Shown here one piece after another: positions 14,734-22,822 of a stretch of 50,267 nucleotides of DNA (the first letter of the stretch is position 1; every line of letters starts with the position of its first letter). The translations under genes were made by a program, and so were the position numbers. This stretch comes from an uncultured Phocaeicola sp. (lineage in GTDB: Bacteria > Bacteroidota > Bacteroidia > Bacteroidales > Bacteroidaceae), in the NCBI GenBank assembly GCA_944320855.1, contig CALUJF010000020.1, positions 1-50,267 of the forward strand. The letters are read 5' to 3'. A model generated the notes under the pieces. It saw only the letters and a program-made list of their open reading frames with translations, made no database searches and was not told the DNA's origin.

Positions 14734-16434
14734 TTATTTGGAGTATTTCTTTATCAGGTCCTCGGCTACTGTATCGCCTAATTCTTTTGCCTTGTTCAGG
14801 TTCTCAAGTCCCTTTTTCTTGTCCTTACCCTTCACCTGACAGTAACCGAGCATACGGTATGCATCGGCACTCTTAGGGTCGAGTGAGATTGCTTTTTCCA
14901 ATGCTGCTATGGCTTCGTCTGTCTGATTCAGGCGGATATGCACGCCACCTTTTTCTGTCCAGTATGCCGCATTCTTCGGTTCGAGTTCAACAGCCTTGTT
15001 TATGTCGTTGATGGCCTGCTGATACATGCGGCATTGCATTTCTGCCTGCTGGCGTATTACATAAAACTCTGCCGAAACCTGTCCCAACATTGCATCGTAG
15101 AAAGCATTATAGTCCAAAACTGCCTCGCGGTACATCTTGGCATCCGATTTGATGCGCGCTCTTTCAAACAGATATGGAGCTGCATCTTTTCCATACGGTG
15201 TGTTGTAGCGTGCCACTGCGCTGTCCATCAGGGCTATAACCTCTTTCTTGTCTGTACCTTCCACTAATTCCTTAGCCTTGGCTGCCGAATAGAATGCTGG
15301 TGCCGAAGCTAGGGGAGTCTTGCATACATTTTCGTAGGCTGTAGCGGCATTGCTATAATCTTTCATTGCGAAATAGATATCTCCCTGTATCTGGTAGTAC
15401 AGCCCTTCGCCTGCTTCGGATAAAGCCTGATTGATTTCGTCCAAAGCTCTGTTCGGAGTCCAATCGGCTTTCTCTAACTTCTTCGCATTGCTTATACTGT
15501 AGTTGTATATCAGTTTTGCAATTCCGTAATGTGCTTCGGCTTTGTTTTCCGCTACTTCCACAGTCTTTTTCAGGTCATCTTCTACAGCGTTTATATGTTC
15601 TTCGGAGTTCTTTCCCATATAATATGTGGCACGGCGAAGATAACCCTCCATGTTCTTGGGGTACATATTTATAAAGTCGTTCAGTGTAGAAAGATATTCT
15701 TCGTCTTCAAGCTGTGACGACATCATATAGAGGAAAACCAATGCCTGCGACTCGTCTTCGGGAAGTCCTTTCTTTATCTTGATGGATTTCAGTGTAGTGT
15801 CGCTGCCTGAAAGAGCATTGATAGACAGGCTTTTGGCGTAGTTGATGCCAAGAGCGTAACTCTTCTCGTCCTCAGAATCGGAGTTTCTCTGAATAAGACC
15901 TATCACTTCGCCGTTTTCGTTCATCAGCGGACAGCTTACGTCTTTCACTCCCGTCTTCATGGAGAGGGTATAGTAGAACGAATTCTTTCCTATGGAATCA
16001 ATCTTCTGTATTGTTCCTGCTGTTCCCTTAACGGAGTTCTGTGTGGAATATGGCATTACATATACCTTGTCGTTTTCTTTTCCGGGAGTAGCTGCTGTAG
16101 CAAGTGATTCCTGCTTCTTTGCGGTTTCTGTCTTGAAACGCACCACATCGTACATGTCGTTTGCTCCCAAGATAAGAGTTACAGGCAGTTCCTTTCCGTC
16201 GGCTGTGACAACTACCGCTCTGTGAGCACCTTTGAACAGACTGTAGTCGGAAACTCCGGTACCTTCCGAGTCAATGTAAAATCCGTTTCCTGTGTTCATT
16301 ATCTTGTTGTCTGCATTGTATGTGATGACCGAGAAAACAGCCTTTTTAGCTTTCTTGGCCCATTTAGGCAATTCCTGCGCCCACAAGCTGTTGATGCTTA
16401 AGGCGCAGAGTGTTATGAATATTGTTTTCCTCAT
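14734..16434 (-). CDS. Periplasmic protein with degenerate trypsin-like domain and TPR repeats
   Basis: Protein of 566 residues with a signal peptide (ends SLWAQ, about 20). Residues about 30-210 resemble the trypsin-like fold of HtrA-type proteases (GNGFYIDSEGTGVSDYSLFKGA, then PLMNENGEVIGLI), but the expected catalytic His is Ser (SDYSLFKGA) and the GNSGSP serine motif is KDVSCP, so proteolysis is unlikely. Residues about 215-560 are TPR repeats (clear units RAVELEPKN-like AVELEPKNAAYWTEKGGVH and AISLDPKSADAYRMLGYCQ). It probably serves as a scaffold or peptide-binding protein in the periplasm. The lgt remnant follows on the same strand. Confidence 0.82.
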   Translation of the reverse strand: MRKTIFITLCALSINSLWAQELPKWAKKAKKAVFSVITYNADNKIMNTGNGFYIDSEGTGVSDYSLFKGAHRAVVVTADGKELPVTLILGANDMYDVVRFKTETAKKQESLATAATPGKENDKVYVMPYSTQNSVKGTAGTIQKIDSIGKNSFYYTLSMKTGVKDVSCPLMNENGEVIGLIQRNSDSEDEKSYALGINYAKSLSINALSGSDTTLKSIKIKKGLPEDESQALVFLYMMSSQLEDEEYLSTLNDFINMYPKNMEGYLRRATYYMGKNSEEHINAVEDDLKKTVEVAENKAEAHYGIAKLIYNYSISNAKKLEKADWTPNRALDEINQALSEAGEGLYYQIQGDIYFAMKDYSNAATAYENVCKTPLASAPAFYSAAKAKELVEGTDKKEVIALMDSAVARYNTPYGKDAAPYLFERARIKSDAKMYREAVLDYNAFYDAMLGQVSAEFYVIRQQAEMQCRMYQQAINDINKAVELEPKNAAYWTEKGGVHIRLNQTDEAIAALEKAISLDPKSADAYRMLGYCQVKGKDKKKGLENLNKAKELGDTVAEDLIKKYSK

Positions 16435-16458
16435 GATAATTAAGTTTTTAGGTTTATA

Positions 16459-16540
16459 AGTTTTTGAGTTTATTCTTAGTTAATTATCAGGTAAATAACA
16501 ACTAATGGTCAGCGAAGTTAAACTTATAAACTCAAAAACT
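16459..16540. repeat. Inverted repeat between rlmB and the protease-TPR gene
   Basis: AGTTTTTGAGTTTAT (16459-16473) and its exact reverse complement ATAAACTCAAAAACT (16526-16540) are separated by 52 bp. The 123-bp gap between the two minus-strand genes could thus fold into a hairpin; role unknown. Confidence 0.5.
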
Positions 16541-16557
16541 AAAGAACTGAATACTTA

Positions 16558-17310
16558 TTATTCTTCAGTAGAGAAACCACGCTGTTTGATGGCTTCGTAT
16601 ATCAGGATTCCTGCTGCTACAGATACGTTGAGTGATTCTATTGTACCGAACAGAGGTATCTTAATCCATTCGTCGCAGAGTGCAAGATGTTCGTAAGGCA
16701 CACCTGTATCTTCTGCCCCCATTATTATACATGTAGGTTTTGTGTAGTCGCCTTTAGTATAGTCGTAGTCACCTTTTTCTGTAGCCGCTACGATACTGAA
16801 ACCGCTGTCCTTCAGGAATTTGATAGTGTTTGTGATATTGCTCTCGCGACAAACAGGTATAGTGTGGAGTGCTCCGGCAGAAGTCTTGATGGCGTCAGCA
16901 TTTACGCTGACACTGTTCTTTGAAGGTATGATGATGGCATCTACACCTGCACATTCGCAAGTACGTGCTATCGCACCGAAGTTACGGACATCAGTCAGTC
17001 CGTCAAGGAGTATTATCAGCGGGTTCTTGCCCTGCTCGAACAGGAACGGCACGATGTCCTCAGTTCTCTGATATGTGATAGGAGAGATGAAAGCCACTAC
17101 TCCCTGATGGTTCTTGCGGGTAATCTTGTTGATTCTCTCTACAGGAACACGCTGTACAGGTATCTGAGTATCTTTCAATGCAGCGAAAAGTTCTTTCGAC
17201 AGGTCGCTCTGGATATCTTTCTTCACCAGGACTTTGTCAATTTCTTTTCCTGCCTGTATTGCTTCAATCACGGCTCTTACACCGAATATCATTTCATTTT
17301 TTTCTATCAT
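16558..17310 (-). CDS. rlmB: 23S rRNA (guanosine-2251 2'-O)-methyltransferase, TrmH family
   Basis: SpoU/TrmH methyltransferase of 250 residues. An N-terminal substrate-binding domain (FGVRAVIEAI, HQGVVAFIS) is followed by the SPOUT catalytic domain with its three motifs: DVRNFGAIARTC (about 106-117), IIMGAEDTGVP (about 194-204) and IPLFGTIESLNVSVAAGILIYE (in two parts, about 217-238). Asn in motif 1 and the motif 3 Ser-Leu-Asn are the residues expected at the active site. The assignment as RlmB rather than another TrmH paralogue is by overall similarity. It lies 34 bp downstream of recN on the same strand. Confidence 0.92.
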   Translation of the reverse strand: MIEKNEMIFGVRAVIEAIQAGKEIDKVLVKKDIQSDLSKELFAALKDTQIPVQRVPVERINKITRKNHQGVVAFISPITYQRTEDIVPFLFEQGKNPLIILLDGLTDVRNFGAIARTCECAGVDAIIIPSKNSVSVNADAIKTSAGALHTIPVCRESNITNTIKFLKDSGFSIVAATEKGDYDYTKGDYTKPTCIIMGAEDTGVPYEHLALCDEWIKIPLFGTIESLNVSVAAGILIYEAIKQRGFSTEE

Positions 17311-17344
17311 AATATCTGTTTTCTATATTTTTATTTGTAATGAA

Positions 17345-19006
17345 TTAAAGTCCGAGCAAGGACCTTGCATTGTTTCTTGCAGCCTCAGTCATGGTAGAAC
17401 CGCTCAGCATATTAGCTATTTCGTCTATGCGCTCCTCGTCTGTGAGGCGTATGATGTGGCTGTTTGTTCCGGTTTCGGTGTCTTCCTTATACACCTTGTA
17501 GTGGGCATTACCCCTTGCTGCTATTTGTGGCAGGTGTGTGATGCTCAGAACCTGTCTGTTCTGTCGTCCCATATCCTGCATTATCAGAGCCATCTTTTCG
17601 GCAATCGAGCCGGAAACACCTGTATCTATTTCGTCGAAGATTATTGTAGGCAGTTTCACTGCTCCGGCTATCATGGCTTTCAGCGAAAGCATTACTCTGG
17701 CTATTTCACCACCCGAAGCTATGGAAGCCACGTTTTGTAATGTTCCGTTTTTGTTGGCAGAGAACAGAAAGTTTACGGCATCCAGACCGTTTATGTCAGG
17801 TTCCTTCTTTCTGCAAATCTCTACGGCAAACTTCACGTTCGGCATTCCAAGCGGTATGAGCAGAGATTCCATTTGCGACTGGATTTTACCTGCACTCTCC
17901 GTACGCAAGGCGGTAAGGATTTCCGCTTTACGGAGTACGCTGTCATACAGTTTCTGCTTTTGGGTTTCCAATTCTGAAATACGTTCGTCCGACGATGTTA
18001 TCATGTCGAGCTGCTGTCTGTAGTTCTCCGCTATCTCGATAAGTTCCGCATCAGTCTTTACGTGGTGCTTCTGCATCATCGAGTATATCATGTTAAGACG
18101 GGAATTGACGAAATCAAGTCTTGAAGGATTGAACTCTACGGCTTCCTGTGCGTCATCCATATCATGAGAGATATCTTTAATCTCGATATAGCAGCTTTCA
18201 AGCCTTTCTTTCCACTCATTGGCTTTTGCAAAAACCTTGCAAACCGTTTGCAAAGTGTTTATGCTGTCTTTAATCAGCGTAAGACATCCGCCTTCGTCAC
18301 CGCCTATGTTCTGTGCCGAACGGTAAAGTCCGGCCTTGATATCCTCGGCATGAGAAAGCGTTTCTGCCTCCTGCTCGAGTTCAGCCACTTCGCCTTCTTT
18401 CAGTTCAGCCTCATCAAGCTGCTGGAGTTGGAAGCGGATATAATCCTCTTCCTTTCGTGTCTCTTCGGCTTGTCTGATACATTCATCCAGTTCACGGCTC
18501 ACCTTTCTGTATTCATTGTATTCATTCTGATAATCAATCAGTTCCTTTATGTCCTGTGCAAGGATGTCAAGAATGTTTAGCTGGAAGCCTTCCTTGTTTA
18601 TCAGCAGATTCTGGTGCTGGCTGTGAACGTCAATCAGCTTTTCTCCAAGCACTTTCATCTGCGACAGTGAGGCAGGAGTGTCATTGATGAAAGCCCTGCT
18701 CTTACCGTTGATGTTTACTTCGCGGCGGATAATGCATTCCTCGCTGTCGTACTCAATATCGTTAGCCTTGAAGAATTCCTCCATGCCATATGATGCTATG
18801 CTGAACTTGGCTTCCACGATACATTTGGTAGCTCCGTTTCGTATAGCTTTCACGTCCGCCCTCTGTCCGAGCAGCAGGCCGATAGCACCGAGGATGATTG
18901 ATTTTCCGGCTCCCGTTTCTCCGGTGATTACGGAGAAACCCGGTTCGAATGCAATGTCCAGTTTATCTATAAGTGCGTAGTTCTGGATGAATATAGACTG
19001 TAGCAT
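17345..19006 (-). CDS. recN: DNA repair protein RecN
   Basis: SMC-like ATPase of 553 residues that helps repair double-strand breaks. The N-terminal half-ATPase has Walker A GETGAGKS (about 29-36). The middle is a coiled coil (about 155-380) rich in Glu, Lys and Gln. The C-terminal half has the signature IASGGEIARVMLSLK (about 435-449), Walker B TIIFDEIDTGVSG and the switch His in VLSITHLPQIAA. It is in a tight run coaBC-recN with only 2 bp between the coding regions, itself following the exonuclease gene. Confidence 0.97.
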   Translation of the reverse strand: MLQSIFIQNYALIDKLDIAFEPGFSVITGETGAGKSIILGAIGLLLGQRADVKAIRNGATKCIVEAKFSIASYGMEEFFKANDIEYDSEECIIRREVNINGKSRAFINDTPASLSQMKVLGEKLIDVHSQHQNLLINKEGFQLNILDILAQDIKELIDYQNEYNEYRKVSRELDECIRQAEETRKEEDYIRFQLQQLDEAELKEGEVAELEQEAETLSHAEDIKAGLYRSAQNIGGDEGGCLTLIKDSINTLQTVCKVFAKANEWKERLESCYIEIKDISHDMDDAQEAVEFNPSRLDFVNSRLNMIYSMMQKHHVKTDAELIEIAENYRQQLDMITSSDERISELETQKQKLYDSVLRKAEILTALRTESAGKIQSQMESLLIPLGMPNVKFAVEICRKKEPDINGLDAVNFLFSANKNGTLQNVASIASGGEIARVMLSLKAMIAGAVKLPTIIFDEIDTGVSGSIAEKMALIMQDMGRQNRQVLSITHLPQIAARGNAHYKVYKEDTETGTNSHIIRLTDEERIDEIANMLSGSTMTEAARNNARSLLGL

Positions 19007-19008
19007 AT

Positions 19009-20202
19009 TTATAATATTTCTGCCAAATGGTTAATTATGTCTGTAGCCACTTCTTTCTTGTTCTTAAGCGGGAACTCAATGACATTCTCTTTGTCGATGA
19101 TGGTTATCTTGTTGGTGTCATGTCTGAAACCGGCTCCCTTGTCGTTCAGCGAGTTGAGAACGATAAAGTCGAGATTCTTTCTTTCCAGCTTGCCTTTGGC
19201 ATGTTCCACCTCGTCGTTGGTTTCAAGAGCAAATCCCACCATCACCTGATTGTCTTTCTTGAGTTTACCCAATGCGGCAGCTATGTCCTGAGTAGGTTTC
19301 AGCTTGATAATCAGGTCGTCTTTTTCGCGCTTGATTTTTTGTTCGGCTTTTGTTTCAGGAGTGAAGTCAGCTACTGCTGCACACAGGATGGCCGCATCGC
19401 TTGAACCGAACTCGCTTGTAGCTGCCTTATACATTTCATCTGCACTTTCCACGCTGATTGTTCTGATGTTAGGATGCTTTGCGGTAATGCTTACAGGTCC
19501 GCTGATAAGAGCAACTTCGGCACCTCTCTCTGCACAGCATTCAGCCAGTGCGTAACCCATTTTGCCTGAAGAATAGTTACCGATAAATCTCACAGGGTCA
19601 ATCTTCTCATAAGTAGGACCGGCGGTAATCATCACCTTCTTTCCTGCGAGGTCGGACTTCTTTGCGAAGAAATCCTCCAGAACGGCAACGATGTTTTCCG
19701 GTTCTTCCATTCTTCCTTTACCTACAAGATGGCTTGCCAGTTCGCCTTCGCCCGGCTCGATGATAATGTTTCCGTATGACCTGAGTGTGTCAAGATTTTT
19801 TTGTGTGGAAGGATGGGCAAACATATCGAGGTCCATTGCCGGAGCTACGAAAACAGGTGCTTTCATCGACAGGTATGTAGTGATAAGCATATTGTCGGCA
19901 ATGCCGTTTGCCATTTTCCCTATAGTAGCTGCAGTGGCCGGGGCTATCAGCATTGCGTCTGCCCACAGACCGAGGTCTACGTGGCTGTGCCATGTCCCGT
20001 CCCTGCGTGCGAAGAATTCGCTGATGACAGGCTTGCTGGTTATTGTGGATAGTGTAAGCGGAGTGATAAACTCTTTCCCTGCAGGAGTTATAACGATTTG
20101 CACTTCGGCACCCTTCTTTATCAAGGCTCTGGCAAGTACTGCGGCCTTGTAGGCAGCAATACTTCCCGTGATGCCAAGTACTATTTTTTTACCTTTCATC
20201 AT
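19009..20202 (-). CDS. coaBC: Phosphopantothenoylcysteine decarboxylase / phosphopantothenate-cysteine ligase
   Basis: Bifunctional coenzyme A synthesis enzyme of 397 residues. The N-terminal CoaC flavoprotein (about 1-185) has GITGSIAAYKAA, the active-site His in SHVDLGLWAD, and PAMDLDMF, the family's PxMNxxMW-type motif. The C-terminal CoaB ligase (about 190-397) has ITAGPTYEKIDPVRFIGNYS, the substrate region SSGKMGYALAE, and CAAVADFTP. Together they join phosphopantothenate to cysteine and decarboxylate the product. Start could be either of two adjacent Met codons. It overlaps functionally with no neighbour but lies 7 bp after the exonuclease gene and 2 bp before recN. Confidence 0.97.
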   Translation of the reverse strand: MMKGKKIVLGITGSIAAYKAAVLARALIKKGAEVQIVITPAGKEFITPLTLSTITSKPVISEFFARRDGTWHSHVDLGLWADAMLIAPATAATIGKMANGIADNMLITTYLSMKAPVFVAPAMDLDMFAHPSTQKNLDTLRSYGNIIIEPGEGELASHLVGKGRMEEPENIVAVLEDFFAKKSDLAGKKVMITAGPTYEKIDPVRFIGNYSSGKMGYALAECCAERGAEVALISGPVSITAKHPNIRTISVESADEMYKAATSEFGSSDAAILCAAVADFTPETKAEQKIKREKDDLIIKLKPTQDIAAALGKLKKDNQVMVGFALETNDEVEHAKGKLERKNLDFIVLNSLNDKGAGFRHDTNKITIIDKENVIEFPLKNKKEVATDIINHLAEIL

Positions 20203-20209
20203 AGATGTC

Positions 20210-20986
20210 TCATTTTAACATTCCGGTTTCTCTCAGTCTGATTTTTGTAAGCACGTTCTTTGTGTTCAGCGCGAAATCACCGTTCATAATCCATCCGTAA
20301 TATCCGATGTCTTTTTTCAGTACCTCAGCTACCGGCATGCCTTTGTATTTACCGAAGTTGAATACCTCCACTCCGTTGTCATCGTAAACTATTCTTCCGG
20401 CAAAATCCACGTTCTTGGAATAGCTTGAATATTCCGACAGGAAATTGATGTCGTTCTGAAGAGTGTCCTGATACATATCCAACTGGGCTTTAAGAACCTC
20501 GTAGGTAGCTCTTGTGTCAGCCTCAGCGGTATGTGCATCTTCCAGATTCTTTCCGCAATAGAACTTGTATGCAGCCGACAGAGTGCGCTGTTCCATCTTG
20601 TGGAAGATTACCTGTACATCGACAAACTTTCTCTTAGTAAGGTCGAGGTCGATACCCGCTCTGAGAAATTCCTCAACGAGGACAGGAACATCAAATCTGT
20701 TGGAATTGAATCCTGCTATATCCGCACCTTCAAAGTCCTTGGCTATGTTGGTAGCCACTTCCTTGAAAGTAGGGCAGTCCGCCACATCCTCGTCTGTTAT
20801 GCCATGGACGGCTGTTGATGCTTCCGGAATATGCATTTCCGGATTTATTCTCATTGTTTTGCTCTCTTCGTTTCCGTTAGGATAGACTTTCAGATAGCAG
20901 ATTTCCACTATCCTGTCGCTTGTTATGTTTGTACCTGTAGTTTCGAGGTCGAAGAAAACTATAGGGTTTTTAAGATTCAGTTTCAT
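20210..20986 (-). CDS. DnaQ-like 3'-5' exonuclease with C-terminal DUF3820-type module
   Basis: Protein of 258 residues. The DEDDh exonuclease domain (about 8-170) has Exo I FFDLETTGT (11-19; catalytic Asp13 and Glu15), Exo II GFNSNRFDVPVL (Asp) and Exo III HTAEADTRATYE (His and Asp). The C-terminal part (about 200-258) carries FNFGKYKGMPV and YYGWIMNGDFALNTK, the pattern of the small DUF3820 domain found on other exonucleases. It could be a proofreading-type subunit or a repair exonuclease. It sits 10 bp after dnaN, the sliding clamp gene, which fits a replication role. Confidence 0.92.
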   Translation of the reverse strand: MKLNLKNPIVFFDLETTGTNITSDRIVEICYLKVYPNGNEESKTMRINPEMHIPEASTAVHGITDEDVADCPTFKEVATNIAKDFEGADIAGFNSNRFDVPVLVEEFLRAGIDLDLTKRKFVDVQVIFHKMEQRTLSAAYKFYCGKNLEDAHTAEADTRATYEVLKAQLDMYQDTLQNDINFLSEYSSYSKNVDFAGRIVYDDNGVEVFNFGKYKGMPVAEVLKKDIGYYGWIMNGDFALNTKNVLTKIRLRETGMLK

Positions 20987-20996
20987 TATAAAAAGA

Positions 20997-22121
20997 TTAA
21001 TCGTTAAGCATCATAGGCATGAGCAGCATCAGCAGGTCTTCGTTTTCTTCCTGTTCTTCAGGAACGATAAGTCCGGCTCTTGATGGGTCAGCCAATTCGA
21101 TAATTACATTCTGCGATGAGATATTGTTCAGAATGTCGATAAGGAAAGACGACTTGAAACCGATGCTCATGTCTTTTCCGTCGTACTGGCAGATAAGAGT
21201 CTCTTCGGCAGAAGTAGAGAAGTCGATGTCCTGGGCTGAGATAGTCATGCTGTTTTCTTTCAGGCTGAGTTTAATCAAGCTGCTTGCCTGAGAAGAGAAT
21301 ACAGATACACGCTTCAGTGCGCTGATGAAGATAGCGCGGTCCACTACAGCCTTGTGAGGATTGTTCTGTGGGATAACTGAGTTGTAGTTAGGATAGCGTC
21401 CTTCGATAAGGCGGCAAGTCATCTGATAGTTTTCCATTGTGAACATAGCGTTCTTGTCGTCGAAACAAATCTGTACGTCGCCCTGTTCCTTAGGAAGCAA
21501 GTTCTTAAGCAAGTTTGACGGCTTCTTAGGAAGGATGAATGCAGCCTTTTCGTTGCCTGTAGAAGCGAAAGACTTGTTGCGTACAAGCTTGTGACCGTCT
21601 GACGAAACAAGTGTCACATCCTGCTGGCTGATATCGAAGTAGATACCGTTCATTACAGGGCGAAGTTCGTCGTCGGCAGTAGCAAAGATACATCTGTTGA
21701 TTCCTGTAAGCATAACGTCGGCAGCCATTGTCAGGTTTACGACTTCGCTTCCCATCTGTTTTGGCAGAGGATATTCGTCGCCGTTCTGTGCCATCATGCT
21801 GTATTTACCGTTAGGGTATTTCACAGTAATCTCCATTGTCTCAGTGTTGATATTGAAGTTCAACGGCTGTTCCGGATTTTCTTTCAGAGCCTCGAGGATA
21901 GTCTTTGATGAAATGGCAAAACGTCCTTCACCTTCGTATTCGCTGACTTCGATGCTTGTAGACAGAGTAGTTTCACTATCCGAAGCTGTCATTGTAATAG
22001 TTCCGTCGTTAAGTTCTATCAGGATGCAGTCCAGGATAGGAAGAGAGTTTTTTGAATTGATAACACGGCTGATAGCCTGCAAGTGGCTGAATAATGTTGT
22101 GCTTGAAACTAAAAATCTCAT
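20997..22121 (-). CDS. dnaN: DNA polymerase III beta subunit (sliding clamp)
   Basis: Ring-shaped processivity clamp of 374 residues with three repeated clamp domains. Recognisable features are the N-terminal MRFLVSSTTLFSHLQAISRV, the NSLPILDCILIEL strand, the domain-2 GINRCIFATADDELRPVMNG, the SSDGHKLVR motif and the C-terminal LLMLLMPMMLND, which ends close to the MPMRL-type tail used for partner binding. It heads the minus-strand run dnaN, exonuclease, coaBC, recN, rlmB. dnaA is not adjacent, so no origin is implied. Confidence 0.97.
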   Translation of the reverse strand: MRFLVSSTTLFSHLQAISRVINSKNSLPILDCILIELNDGTITMTASDSETTLSTSIEVSEYEGEGRFAISSKTILEALKENPEQPLNFNINTETMEITVKYPNGKYSMMAQNGDEYPLPKQMGSEVVNLTMAADVMLTGINRCIFATADDELRPVMNGIYFDISQQDVTLVSSDGHKLVRNKSFASTGNEKAAFILPKKPSNLLKNLLPKEQGDVQICFDDKNAMFTMENYQMTCRLIEGRYPNYNSVIPQNNPHKAVVDRAIFISALKRVSVFSSQASSLIKLSLKENSMTISAQDIDFSTSAEETLICQYDGKDMSIGFKSSFLIDILNNISSQNVIIELADPSRAGLIVPEEQEENEDLLMLLMPMMLND

Positions 22122-22202
22122 GATTGATGTTATATTAAATTGTTTTTTAATTATTATTTCCGTTCAAAAGTATTTATTATTATTCATCGAATAATCGAAT
22201 GC

Positions 22203-22210
22203 CAAAGTTA
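22203..22210 (-). promoter_or_regulatory. Promoter -7 box for dnaN run
   Basis: TAACTTTG on the minus strand matches TAnnTTTG; a start near 22196 would leave a leader of about 75 nt. No TTG at -33. Confidence 0.45.
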
Positions 22211-22343
22211 CAAAAAAAGATTGTTCGGCTAAAGCAAATGATTGACAAAAATGACTTTCTTCGGATAAAAAATATTGTAAAAAATTAGTTCACTTCTAAG
22301 GAAAAGAGTAATTTCGTGACCTCAAATCAAATAGAAAATTAAT

Positions 22344-22730
22344 ATGGAAATAACAGGAAGAATTATTGCTGTTCTTGAACCTCGTGGTGGAGTGTCAAAA
22401 TCGGGCAACAACTGGAAGGTTCAGGAGTATGTTTTGGAAACTAACGAGCAGTATCCTCGTAAGATGTGTTTTGATGTGTTTGGTGAAGATAAAATCCAGC
22501 AGTTCAATATACAGGCAGGTGAAGAACTTACAGTTTCGTTTGATATAGACGCTCGCGAATGGCAGGGCAGATGGTTTAACAGTATCAGAGCATGGAAAGT
22601 GGAAAGACCTTCCCAGAATGCAGGTGTGCAGCCTCAGCCGGCTGACTATTCTTTCCCTCCGGTGTCATCGGCTCCTGTGCCTCCTGCTGACTTCTCGGCT
22701 ACTGACGACAAGGATGATTTGCCTTTCTGA
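22344..22730 (+). CDS. DUF3127 protein with SSB-like acidic tail
   Basis: Small protein of 128 residues. The N-terminal domain (MEITGRIIAVLEPRGGVSKSG, KVQEYVLETNEQYPRKMCFDVFG, LTVSFDIDAREWQGRWFNSIRAW) is the DUF3127 fold, which looks like an OB-fold. A Pro/Ser linker (about 95-118) leads to the end ATDDKDDLPF. The acidic tail ending in Pro-Phe closely mimics the SSB C-terminus (DDIPF) that recruits repair and replication proteins. It is divergent from dnaN. A role as a nucleic-acid-binding or SSB-partner-recruiting protein is inferred. Confidence 0.85.
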   Translation: MEITGRIIAVLEPRGGVSKSGNNWKVQEYVLETNEQYPRKMCFDVFGEDKIQQFNIQAGEELTVSFDIDAREWQGRWFNSIRAWKVERPSQNAGVQPQPADYSFPPVSSAPVPPADFSATDDKDDLPF

Positions 22731-22745
22731 TAATTTGTGAAAGTC

Positions 22746-22804
22746 AAACAAAAACAGCCATATCGCATTTCGTTTTGGAACATTGCAATATGGCTGTTTT
22801 GTTT
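22746..22804. terminator. Bidirectional terminator between DUF3127 gene and rho
   Basis: AAACAAAAACAGCCATAT (22746-22763) pairs with ATATGGCTGTTTTGTTT (22788-22804), giving a GC core flanked by A on one side and T on the other, so it can work for both converging genes. Confidence 0.8.
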
Positions 22805-22822
22805 GTATCTGTATTCGGGCAA

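Noticed and set aside
22122-22343. Replication origin beside dnaN
   Set aside because: No dnaA gene and no cluster of DnaA-box sequences was seen in the gap, so location next to dnaN alone is not evidence.
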